Shown: positions 1 through 6,095 of the stretch, one piece after another | Numbering within the stretch: position 1 is the stretch's first letter | Layout: every line of letters begins with the position of its first letter | Origin: an uncultured Clostridia bacterium | GTDB lineage: Bacteria > Bacillota > Clostridia > Oscillospirales > Acutalibacteraceae | Assembly: GCA_937888485.1 (NCBI GenBank) | Contig: CALAQQ010000210.1 | Location: forward strand, 1 to 7,996 | Length of the DNA: 7,996 bases | Direction of reading: 5' to 3' | Made by a program: the position numbers and the translations under genes | Notes under the pieces: model-generated | Seen by the model: only the letters and a program-made list of their open reading frames with translations | The model's database searches: none | What the model was told of the DNA's origin: nothing

Positions 1-412
1 CCACGGGAGGGGTGTTGATAACCTTCGGGTTTACAGACATCTGCACAGCCTCAAACACATCACGACCCGCAAGGTCGATAGCCGTAGCCATCTTGAAGTC
101 AAGGTTGATATTGGCTTTCTGTGCCGACACCAGTGCGTGTACGACATTCGTCACGTTACCACCTGCCAGATAGTGAGCCTCCAACTCGTTGGCATCCAGC
201 GTAAGGCCGGCCTTTGTACCCTCAATCATCGACGAGACGATAATTGATGGCGGCACTCTACGCCAACGCATCAGGAAGAGCTGCAAAAGGTTAATTCTTA
301 CACCCGACACCAATGCCGAAAACCACAATCCAACGGGGATAAAATAGAAAAACACCCAAATCGCCACGAGGAGCAGCACTCCCGCAATGACAATAAAATA
401 CTCATTCATCAT
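1..412 (-). CDS. floA: Flotillin-like protein FloA, N-terminal part (cut by window edge)
   Basis: The reverse-strand reading frame from the ATG at 412 gives 137 residues and runs off the left edge; the family is usually about 330 residues, so the C-terminal coiled-coil part is outside. Residues about 5-25 form a hydrophobic membrane hairpin (VIAGVLLLVAIWVFFYFIPV). It is followed by LRRV-like basic residues and family blocks I recognise from Bacillus FloA (YqfA): KAGL, LEAHYLAGGNV (about 77-87), AIDLAGRDV and EAVQMSVNPKVI (about 121-132). FloA proteins form membrane-associated oligomers that organise functional membrane microdomains. Two adjacent ATGs (412 and 409) are possible starts; I chose the first. 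It lies 21 nt after the nfeD stop, which fits a shared transcript and the known nfeD-flotillin pairing. No good Shine-Dalgarno site is visible, as is common in Bacteroidota. Confidence 0.93.
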   Translation of the reverse strand, partial: MMNEYFIVIAGVLLLVAIWVFFYFIPVGLWFSALVSGVRINLLQLFLMRWRRVPPSIIVSSMIEGTKAGLTLDANELEAHYLAGGNVTNVVHALVSAQKANINLDFKMATAIDLAGRDVFEAVQMSVNPKVINTPPV

Positions 413-433
413 ATATCAAAAGTTTTAAGTTTT

Positions 434-901
434 TTACTTCTCTGCAAGCTTGCGGACAATGACCGTAAAGTTATCAAAGCCGACAACCTCGACCCGACTA
501 CGCTGGTCGATATAGACATCCACCGACTTGGCCTCATAGACCTTGCCTGCAATCTCAACCTTTCCCATAGGCGAGAGGCGTGATAGGGCAACGCCCTTAT
601 CGCCCGCTTTCAATGTATTCTCCGGACGTTCGGTGCTCTCTCCCTCGACCTTATCCTTCAATGCCAGACGCTGCCATGTCTTTGCACGTAACGAGAAGAC
701 CGTCACAACCAAAGCCAGAGCAACAGCCGCAACAAGCGTGAGCATACCACCCACAAAGCCAAAGCGGTCAAAGCCAAGATAGACTGCGACACCATAGCTT
801 ACCAACGACAGAATAGCTCCAATAGTAACTCCCGGCAGGAACACCAACTCGGCAACGAGAAAGAAAGCTCCCAAAATCAGCAGTACAATAATCAATCCCA
901 T
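434..901 (-). CDS. nfeD: NfeD-family membrane protein, short form
   Basis: This is a complete 155-residue protein. It has three predicted membrane segments at about residues 2-21, 24-44 and 48-69, then a charged linker and a C-terminal beta-rich domain at about 95-152. That domain has the NfeD OB-fold pattern: GDKGVALSRLSPMGKVEIAG, then SVDVYIDQRSRVEVV, then FTVIVRK. It lacks the ClpP-like serine protease domain of long NfeD proteins, so it is the short type that typically sits beside flotillin-like genes. The role known for the family is as a membrane partner of SPFH/flotillin proteins; no enzymatic activity is expected. It is followed after 21 nt by floA and preceded by a 56-nt gap to the SPOR-like gene, in the same direction. 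The start is the only ATG that gives the full first membrane segment. Confidence 0.9.
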   Translation of the reverse strand: MGLIIVLLILGAFFLVAELVFLPGVTIGAILSLVSYGVAVYLGFDRFGFVGGMLTLVAAVALALVVTVFSLRAKTWQRLALKDKVEGESTERPENTLKAGDKGVALSRLSPMGKVEIAGKVYEAKSVDVYIDQRSRVEVVGFDNFTVIVRKLAEK

Positions 902-957
902 AACTTATATTTTTTAAGTTTATCAACCAATACATTTATACATATACAGAGCATCGC

Positions 958-2022
958 TTACTCGCCTTTCAGCTCCACAACTTTAATATCAAGGCTCTCA
1001 TCACACTTCATCAGGGCATTAGCCAGACGCTGTGCCACAGCCTTGCTGTCAAACATACCCACAACAAAGGTGTCTTCCGTAAGTTTCGACACCTGACACC
1101 CCGCCGCCATAGTGGCAATGATATCCTGTATCATATCGTCAAGCTGACCGCCCTTGATTACAACGCGGTACGACACATCGCCCACAAGGCCCTCTTCCGA
1201 AAGATTGGTCTTGCGGCCGTCGCACCACTCAACGATACGAGGATTACGAAAACCCTTCTTCTTCATAATCTCAACGGCAGCCTCCGCCTCGGAACGGGTA
1301 CGCAAGCCACCAGCATAGTAGCTGTATCGGCCATCCTCACCCTCCTCAACATACAGAGGCACAGCACCTCGGAATATGGTTGTTGCCTGCGGCAACTTAT
1401 ATGTTCCGAGCAGGATGCGATAAATCGTACCATACTCATAGACCACACACTCCGGCACAGGATTTGACGAATTATAGGGCGTACGAGCACGGAACTCAAT
1501 AGGTGCATAATCAACGAATGAACGGCGGTCGATATCGAGCAAGGGCAGGCGATACTCCACCTGACGCACCGCACGAGCCTCACTCGCCAGCGAGTCAATT
1601 GAGTGGGGCAGGTTGAGCAGACGAGCCACACACATCTCGTAGTTGATGACTACGGGCTTCTGCAAGCAATAATCGGCCAGCACCTCCGACACGCAGTTCT
1701 CCGCCAGCATAGCCTGCTGCTGACGAGCCTCCGAGGTCATATTTTCGGTCAGGTCCAGCACATCATAACGACCCTCCTTCTCCAGAAAGTAGGAATAGAC
1801 ATAGGTCTTCTGGTCAAAAATCTCGGTCCACACCCTCGAAAGACGCTTCTCGATAACCATATTTTCGTCAATCTTCTCCGATATCGAGGCATACAACCTC
1901 TCGGCATCCGACTCCAAGGAGGCCTTTACATACTCATCGTACAAAGCCTTTATCTCGTTATAGTTGGCGACATATTGCACCACAAACGATTTAGCCTCCG
2001 CCTCCTGCTTGTGTGCCTTCAT
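958..2022 (-). CDS. Hypothetical protein with C-terminal SPOR-like repeats, probably N-terminally truncated
   Basis: The frame gives 354 residues from the ATG at 2022. I cannot assign a named family. Residues about 1-110 are charged and look alpha-helical. Residues about 190-350 contain two units that look like SPOR (peptidoglycan-binding) repeats. The first is about 198-267, with YRILLGTYKL, YSYYAGGLRTRSEAEAAVEI and RNPRIVEW. The second is about 284-350, with SYRVVIKGGQL, DTFVVGMFDSKAVAQRLANA and IKVVEL. SPOR domains bind denuded glycan in the periplasm, so export would be expected, yet no signal peptide is visible. The frame stays open upstream of the ATG to a stop at 2059-2061, which is beyond or at the foreign junction. 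The true N-terminus, including any signal sequence, has therefore probably been lost, and the ATG at 2022 may be an internal Met. It is co-directional with nfeD-floA; a cell-envelope role is inference. Confidence 0.6.
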   Translation of the reverse strand: MKAHKQEAEAKSFVVQYVANYNEIKALYDEYVKASLESDAERLYASISEKIDENMVIEKRLSRVWTEIFDQKTYVYSYFLEKEGRYDVLDLTENMTSEARQQQAMLAENCVSEVLADYCLQKPVVINYEMCVARLLNLPHSIDSLASEARAVRQVEYRLPLLDIDRRSFVDYAPIEFRARTPYNSSNPVPECVVYEYGTIYRILLGTYKLPQATTIFRGAVPLYVEEGEDGRYSYYAGGLRTRSEAEAAVEIMKKKGFRNPRIVEWCDGRKTNLSEEGLVGDVSYRVVIKGGQLDDMIQDIIATMAAGCQVSKLTEDTFVVGMFDSKAVAQRLANALMKCDESLDIKVVELKGE

Positions 2023-2028
2023 CAGTAG

Positions 2029-2060
2029 ATCGTAATCCTCGGCAAGAATATTTTCGGTTC
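2029..2060. other. Probable chimeric junction between Bacteroidales and Clostridia DNA
   Basis: To the left, genes are on the minus strand and look like Bacteroidales (SPOR-like, NfeD, FloA). To the right is the middle of a Clostridia-type hydB on the plus strand. HydB homology begins at about 2038 with LGKNIFGSGFDFD, a mid-protein block of NuoF/HydB, directly after an in-frame stop at 2026-2028. The head-to-head minus-strand protein has no proper N-terminus. Two genes are thus decapitated at one point with no mobile element, repeat or tRNA present. The reading frames bound the breakpoint to roughly 2029-2058 (the minus-strand frame closes at 2059-2061). An assembly artefact is most likely; a genuine recombination is possible but less so. 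Confidence 0.8.
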
Positions 2061-3054
2061 AGGCTTTGACTTTGACCTCTTCATCCGTCTTGGTGCAGGC
2101 GCATTCGTATGCGGTGAAGAAACAGCTCTTATGACTTCAATCGAGGGTAACCGTGGTGAGCCCAGACCCCGTCCGCCTTATCCGGCAGTTAAGGGTCTCT
2201 TCGGTAAGCCGACAACTGAAAACAACGTTGAAACATTTGCTAATATTCCCACAATTATCCGTGAGGGTGCAGACTTCTTTGCATCAATGGGTACAGAAAA
2301 GTCAAAGGGCACAAAGGTATTTGCTCTCGGCGGTAAGATCAAGAACACAGGTCTTGTTGAAATCCCCATGGGTACAACACTCCGTGAAATCATTGAAGAA
2401 ATCGGCGGCGGTATTCCTAACGGAAAGAAGTTCAAGGCTGCTCAGACAGGCGGTCCCTCAGGCGGTTGTATCCCCGCATCACTTATGGATACGGAAATTG
2501 ACTATGATAACCTTACAGCTATCGGTTGTATGATGGGTTCAGGCGGTCTTATCGTTATGGACGAAGATAACTGTATGGTAGATATTGCTAAGTTCTTCCT
2601 CAACTTCACAGTTGATGAATCCTGCGGTAAGTGTACTCCCTGCCGTGTAGGTACAAAGAGACTTCTTGAAATGCTTGACAAGGTTACTGACGGTAACGCA
2701 ACACTTGAAGATCTTGATAAGATTGAAGAGCTTTGTAACTATATCAAGGAAAACTCACTCTGCGGTCTCGGTCAGACAGCTCCCAACCCCGTTCTTGCTA
2801 CTCTTAAATTCTTCCGTGACGAATATATCGCTCACGTTGTTGATAAGAAATGTCCCGCAGGCGTATGTAAGGGTCTTCTCAACTACACAATCGATGCAGA
2901 TAAGTGTAAGGGCTGTACTCTCTGCGCAAGAAAGTGCCCCGTTGGCGCAATCAGCGGCACAGTCAAGAATCCCCATGTTATCGATACAACCAAGTGCATC
3001 AAGTGCGGCGCTTGCATGGATTCATGTAAGTTCAGCGCTATCAGCAAAGGTTAA
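2029..3054 (+). CDS. hydB: [FeFe]-hydrogenase NADH/flavin subunit HydB (NuoF-like), 5'-truncated
   Basis: About 341 codons are open to the TAA at 3052-3054; recognisable homology starts at 2038. Full-length HydB is about 600 residues, so the N-terminal [2Fe-2S] domain and much of the FMN/NADH domain are missing. The first good ATG (2131) is internal, because the conserved flavin/NADH block GAGAFVCGEETAL lies upstream of it at about 2092-2130. Then follow an SLBB-type region (about 2320-2480), the NuoF [4Fe-4S] motif ESCGKCTPCR at about 2620-2646 with a later Cys at 2761-2763, a CPAGVC pair, and a C-terminal two-cluster ferredoxin domain. The ferredoxin cysteines are CKGCTLCARKCP (from 2905) and CIKCGACMDSC (ending 3027). 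This tail separates HydB from complex I NuoF. The protein takes electrons from NADH through FMN and Fe-S clusters to HydA in a cytoplasmic complex. hydA follows after 18 nt. Confidence 0.92.
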   Translation: MVILGKNIFGSGFDFDLFIRLGAGAFVCGEETALMTSIEGNRGEPRPRPPYPAVKGLFGKPTTENNVETFANIPTIIREGADFFASMGTEKSKGTKVFALGGKIKNTGLVEIPMGTTLREIIEEIGGGIPNGKKFKAAQTGGPSGGCIPASLMDTEIDYDNLTAIGCMMGSGGLIVMDEDNCMVDIAKFFLNFTVDESCGKCTPCRVGTKRLLEMLDKVTDGNATLEDLDKIEELCNYIKENSLCGLGQTAPNPVLATLKFFRDEYIAHVVDKKCPAGVCKGLLNYTIDADKCKGCTLCARKCPVGAISGTVKNPHVIDTTKCIKCGACMDSCKFSAISKG

Positions 3055-3056
3055 TT

Positions 3057-3063
3057 AAGGAGG
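3057..3063 (+). promoter_or_regulatory. Strong Shine-Dalgarno site of hydA
   Basis: AAGGAGG lies in the short hydB-hydA gap with 9 nt to the ATG at 3073. It is a near-perfect anti-16S match and fixes the hydA start there rather than at the ATG two codons downstream. Such a strong site fits Firmicutes and contrasts with the left part of the window. Confidence 0.9.
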
Positions 3064-3072
3064 CATACTATA

Positions 3073-4818
3073 ATGGAAATGGTAAACATTAAAATAAACA
3101 ATATGCCCCTGAGCGTTCCCAAGGGCATCACTATCCTTGAAGCTGCAAGATATGCAGGCGTGGAAATCCCCACTCTCTGCTATCTTAAGGAAATGAACGA
3201 AATCGGTGCTTGCCGTATGTGTATGGTTGAAGTTATCGGCGCGCGTTCACTTGTTGCAGCATGCGTATTCCCCGTTAACGAGGGAATGGAAATTTTCACA
3301 AACAGCGAAAAGGTAAGAAAGAGCCGCAAGCAGAATCTTGAGCTCGTTCTTTCAACTCATAACAAAGCTTGCCTTACTTGCGTAAGAAGCGGTGACTGCG
3401 AACTTCAGAAGCTCTGCAAGGATTACGGTGTTGAAGATGCTCTCAAGTATGAAGGCGCATATCCCGAAGCCGGCTTTGACGATTCAGCTCCTCACATGAT
3501 AAGAGACAACAGCAAGTGCGTTCTCTGCCGTCGCTGCGTTGCAGCTTGTGACAATCAGGCTATCAGCGTTATCGGTGCAAACGCAAGAGGCTTTGACACT
3601 CATATCGGCTCACCCTTCGAGCTTCCCCTCAACGATTATTCATGCGTATCCTGCGGTCAGTGTATCGTTCACTGCCCCGTTGGCGCACTTTACGAGAAAG
3701 ACGATACAGCAAAGGTATTCGCTGCTATCAACGACCCCGAAAAGTATGTTGTTGTTAACACAGCTCCCTCAATCAGAGTTACTCTCGGCGAATGCTTCGG
3801 CAATCCCATCGGTACAAACGTTACCGGCAAGATGGTTGCAGCTCTCCGCCGCCTCGGCTTTGATAAGGTATTTGATACAGATTTCTCCGCTGACCTTACA
3901 ATTCTCGAAGAAGCAAACGAGCTTCTCGACAGAATCAACAACGGCGGCGCTCTTCCCCTCATCACATCCTGCTCACCCGGTTGGGTTAAGTATTGCGAAC
4001 ACTACTATCCCGATCAGCTTGCACATCTTTCAAGCTGCAAGTCACCCCAGCAGATGTTCGGTGCAGTAACAAAGACATGGTATGCTGAAAAGATGAACCT
4101 TGACCCCAAGAACATCGTTGTTGTAAGCATCATGCCCTGTACCGCAAAGAAGTTCGAATGCGGCAGAGAAGACCAGTCTGCAAGCGGTTATCCCGATGTT
4201 GACTACGCTCTCACAACCCGTGAACTTGCAAGAATGATTGAAACCGCAGGTATCTCCTTCAACGCTCTCCCCGATGAAGAATTTGACAATCCTCTCGGCG
4301 AAGGCACAGGTGCAGGCGTTATCTTCGGCGCAACAGGCGGCGTTATGGAAGCTGCTCTCCGTACAGCTGTTGAAACTCTCACAGGCGAAGAACTCAAGAG
4401 CCTTGACTTCACAGAAGTCAGAGGTACAGAAGGTCTTAAGGAAGCTACATATACAGTTGCAGGCATGGAAATCAAGGTTTGCGCTGCAAGCGGACTTAAG
4501 AACGCACAGACAGTTATGGAAAAGATTAAGAACGGCACAGCTGATTATCACTTTGTTGAAATCATGGCATGCCCCGGCGGCTGCGTAAACGGCGGCGGTC
4601 AGCCCGTACAGCCTGCAAGCGTTCACAACTTTGTTGACCTCAAGGGTCTCAGAGGTAAGGCACTCTATGAGGCAGACAAGAATCTTCCCCTCAGAAAGAG
4701 CCACGAAAGCGAAGCAGTCAAGACTGTTTATGCTGAGTATTTCGAGAAACCCGGCAGCCACAAGGCTCACGAGGTTCTTCATACTCACTATGTTGCACGC
4801 TCAAAATACAGCAAATAA
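3073..4818 (+). CDS. hydA: [FeFe]-hydrogenase catalytic subunit HydA, trimeric bifurcating/NADH-dependent type
   Basis: This complete 581-residue protein matches the length of clostridial HydA from multimeric hydrogenases. It reduces protons to H2 (or the reverse) in the cytoplasm. Domains in order are: a [2Fe-2S] ferredoxin fold (C36, C47, C50, C64); a His-ligated [4Fe-4S] site (H96, C100, C103, C109); and a two-[4Fe-4S] ferredoxin domain (C149, C152, C155, C159 and C191, C194, C197, C201). The H-cluster domain then carries three motifs: L1 TSCSPGW (298-304), L2 MPCTAKKFE (354-362) and L3 EIMACPGGCVNGGGQP (496-511). The C-terminus holds a small-subunit-like region ending in GSHKAHEVLHTHY. 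L1 has one Cys followed by Ser where the classic motif is TSCCP; I recall this form from trimeric clostridial enzymes, so it suggests a subtype, not damage. It is co-transcribed with hydB and followed by a strong terminator. Maturases HydE, HydF and HydG are not in the window. Confidence 0.97.
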   Translation: MEMVNIKINNMPLSVPKGITILEAARYAGVEIPTLCYLKEMNEIGACRMCMVEVIGARSLVAACVFPVNEGMEIFTNSEKVRKSRKQNLELVLSTHNKACLTCVRSGDCELQKLCKDYGVEDALKYEGAYPEAGFDDSAPHMIRDNSKCVLCRRCVAACDNQAISVIGANARGFDTHIGSPFELPLNDYSCVSCGQCIVHCPVGALYEKDDTAKVFAAINDPEKYVVVNTAPSIRVTLGECFGNPIGTNVTGKMVAALRRLGFDKVFDTDFSADLTILEEANELLDRINNGGALPLITSCSPGWVKYCEHYYPDQLAHLSSCKSPQQMFGAVTKTWYAEKMNLDPKNIVVVSIMPCTAKKFECGREDQSASGYPDVDYALTTRELARMIETAGISFNALPDEEFDNPLGEGTGAGVIFGATGGVMEAALRTAVETLTGEELKSLDFTEVRGTEGLKEATYTVAGMEIKVCAASGLKNAQTVMEKIKNGTADYHFVEIMACPGGCVNGGGQPVQPASVHNFVDLKGLRGKALYEADKNLPLRKSHESEAVKTVYAEYFEKPGSHKAHEVLHTHYVARSKYSK

Positions 4819-4834
4819 TTAAACAATAAAAATT

Positions 4835-4868
4835 GCCGCAGGAGTAAAATCCTGCGGCTTTTTGTTTT
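4835..4868. terminator. Rho-independent terminator, probably bidirectional
   Basis: There is a perfect 9-bp stem, GCCGCAGGA (4835-4843) paired with TCCTGCGGC (4850-4858), around a 6-nt loop. A T-rich tract (CTTTTTG, then TTTTG) follows on the plus strand, ending hydBA. On the minus strand the hairpin is followed by AATTTTTATTG, so it can also end the convergent leftward transcript, whose last stop codon is only 17 nt away. Confidence 0.93.
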
Positions 4869-4874
4869 GTAAAA

Positions 4875-5606
4875 TCAGATGTCAATTGAATATCCCATTG
4901 TATAGCTCAGTTCTTCACATGTAAATGTATTACCAAGCATGGTGAAAGTAAAATCAGATGCATCAAAATCCGCCTCTATGTCCCAGTCACCGTATATTAT
5001 CTTGCCTCTTTCATCAACAACACATGTGATTGTTGCATTGGTGTAAGAAAGTTCGGCATTGCAATTATCTGCAAGTTCTATACCTGCTGCGCTGAAACTT
5101 TCTTTCATATCAGTCACAAAACCGAATGAGTTTGTAATAGGATTGTTTTCGCCGTCGGTTAATCCGTGTTTATAATCCTTAATATTTATGACAATAATTT
5201 TTTCGCCGTCGCTTTCACACATTTTTGCGCTTTTGACATCTGCAGATGTAATCTTGCCTTCTCCGGGAACTTCAAAAATATATGACGAACTTCCGTTAAG
5301 TGCATCCCAATATGCATCTATATCTACCGATGTACTGCTATCCAAACCTGAAATCGTAAATTCAGGAGTACCGACAATATTTATTTTGTTTGTGCCGATA
5401 ACGAAACCTGTCTTTTTGACTGCTGAATTATAGCAATCAAGAACTTTATTAACATCGGTTGTTATCTCTCCGCTCAAAACTACATCGGTTCTGTCGGGAT
5501 TGTAGGGGATAACTGCACTGACACCGAAAAGACCGCCGACACTATTAATAAAAATAGCAAAAACGGTAATTAAGGGAACAAGGTTCTGAAGAATAAGATT
5601 AAACAT
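4875..5606 (-). CDS. Hypothetical secreted or membrane-anchored protein
   Basis: This is a complete 243-residue protein that I do not recognise as a named family. Residues about 4-32 are strongly hydrophobic (LILQNLVPLITVFAIFINSV and on), so it is either an uncleaved membrane anchor or a signal peptide. The n-region (MFN) has no Lys or Arg, which is unusual for a cleaved signal. The rest is soluble, acidic and Thr/Ser/Asp-rich, suggesting alternating beta-strands. It includes VDIDAYWDALNGSSSYIFEV near the middle and a C-terminal GDWDIEADFDASDFTF. The segment VLDCYNSAVKKTGF (about 56-69) resembles the helix seen near the start of many unnamed secreted Ruminococcaceae proteins; this is recall, not a search. 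It is visibly more AT-rich than its neighbours. It follows ybaK by 14 nt, with its own ribosome binding site, and is the last gene before the shared terminator. No function is assigned. Confidence 0.75.
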   Translation of the reverse strand: MFNLILQNLVPLITVFAIFINSVGGLFGVSAVIPYNPDRTDVVLSGEITTDVNKVLDCYNSAVKKTGFVIGTNKINIVGTPEFTISGLDSSTSVDIDAYWDALNGSSSYIFEVPGEGKITSADVKSAKMCESDGEKIIVINIKDYKHGLTDGENNPITNSFGFVTDMKESFSAAGIELADNCNAELSYTNATITCVVDERGKIIYGDWDIEADFDASDFTFTMLGNTFTCEELSYTMGYSIDI

Positions 5607-5612
5607 AATAAC

Positions 5613-5620
5613 TTCTCCTT
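5613..5620 (-). promoter_or_regulatory. Shine-Dalgarno site of the hypothetical gene
   Basis: AAGGAGAA on the minus strand, 6 nt before the ATG at 5606 and directly after the ybaK stop codon (5621-5623). It supports this start and independent, strong translation within the operon. Confidence 0.85.
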
Positions 5621-6094
5621 TTATATTATTGTAACATCTTCAAATTTTGCGCCGACATATTCTGCGAGGGCGGAGGGTTCCATGCCGAGCATTGCGCCCC
5701 TTACCCCTGCGCTGACATAAATTTTATCAAAAAGAGTTGCCGTTTCGTCGATAACCGTCGGGAACGGTTTTTTCATGCCGACGGGGGAACATCCTCCTCG
5801 GATATAACCCGTTGTTTTGAGCAAATCCTTGACGGGAATCATCTCAACCTTCTTTTCGCCGAAGGCTTTCGCAACCTTTTTGAGGTCGAGCTCATCGCAG
5901 GCGGGTATACAGCAGACGCCGTGACCGTTCTTTTCACCGAAAAATACAAGGGTTTTGAAAACCTGCGTAGGGTCTTTGCCTGTTTTCCTTGCGATGCTTT
6001 CGCCCGAAAGGTCGTTTTCGTCAACGGGATATTCCATCAGCTCAAACGGAATTTTTGCGGCTTCGAGAAGCCTCATTGCATTTGTTTTGGTCAT
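5621..6094 (-). CDS. ybaK: YbaK/EbsC-type Cys-tRNA(Pro) deacylase
   Basis: This complete 157-residue protein has the usual length for the family. YbaK hydrolyses Cys-tRNA(Pro), formed when prolyl-tRNA synthetase mischarges tRNA with cysteine, and so protects translation fidelity in the cytoplasm. Family features visible are the N-terminal TKTNAMRLLEAAKIPFEL, the TQVFKTLVF block carrying the conserved lysine (K47), the CIPACDELDLKKVAKAFG stretch (about 62-79), and GYIRGGCSPVGMKK (about 96-109). The last marks the YbaK branch rather than ProX. The ATG at 6094 is separated from the upstream lacZ stop by a single base (TAATATG), so translation is probably coupled, and no strong ribosome binding site is needed or seen. 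There is no obvious functional link to lactose metabolism; the pairing may be simple co-transcription. Confidence 0.93.
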   Translation of the reverse strand: MTKTNAMRLLEAAKIPFELMEYPVDENDLSGESIARKTGKDPTQVFKTLVFFGEKNGHGVCCIPACDELDLKKVAKAFGEKKVEMIPVKDLLKTTGYIRGGCSPVGMKKPFPTVIDETATLFDKIYVSAGVRGAMLGMEPSALAEYVGAKFEDVTII

Positions 6095-6095
6095 A

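Noticed and set aside
902..957. A possible Bacteroidales promoter or terminator in the AT-rich gap between the SPOR-like gene and nfeD.
   Set aside because: I see no clear TTTG/TAnnTTTG pair and no hairpin; the gap is short and the genes may simply be co-transcribed.
1603..2028. A 141-residue plus-strand open frame opposite the SPOR-like gene.
   Set aside because: Its composition (Leu/His-rich, no domain) is what the complement of the real gene gives; it also ends at the junction by chance.
1739..2064. The string ATATTTTCGGT followed by CAGG occurs both at 1739-1753 and at the junction (2048-2063, with one extra T).
   Set aside because: The exact match is only 11 bases. That is too short to explain an assembler join or to call a recombination repeat, and chance could produce it in AT-rich-plus-codon-biased DNA of this size.
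2131..3054. A complete 307-residue protein starting at the ATG at 2131.
   Set aside because: The conserved flavin/NADH block lies in frame upstream of this ATG and no ribosome binding site precedes it, so it is an internal Met of truncated hydB.
4042..4788. A long (248-residue) open frame on the minus strand opposite hydA, rich in Cys and Ala.
   Set aside because: It is antisense to the highly conserved H-cluster domain, has no ribosome binding site, and its composition mirrors the codon bias of hydA.
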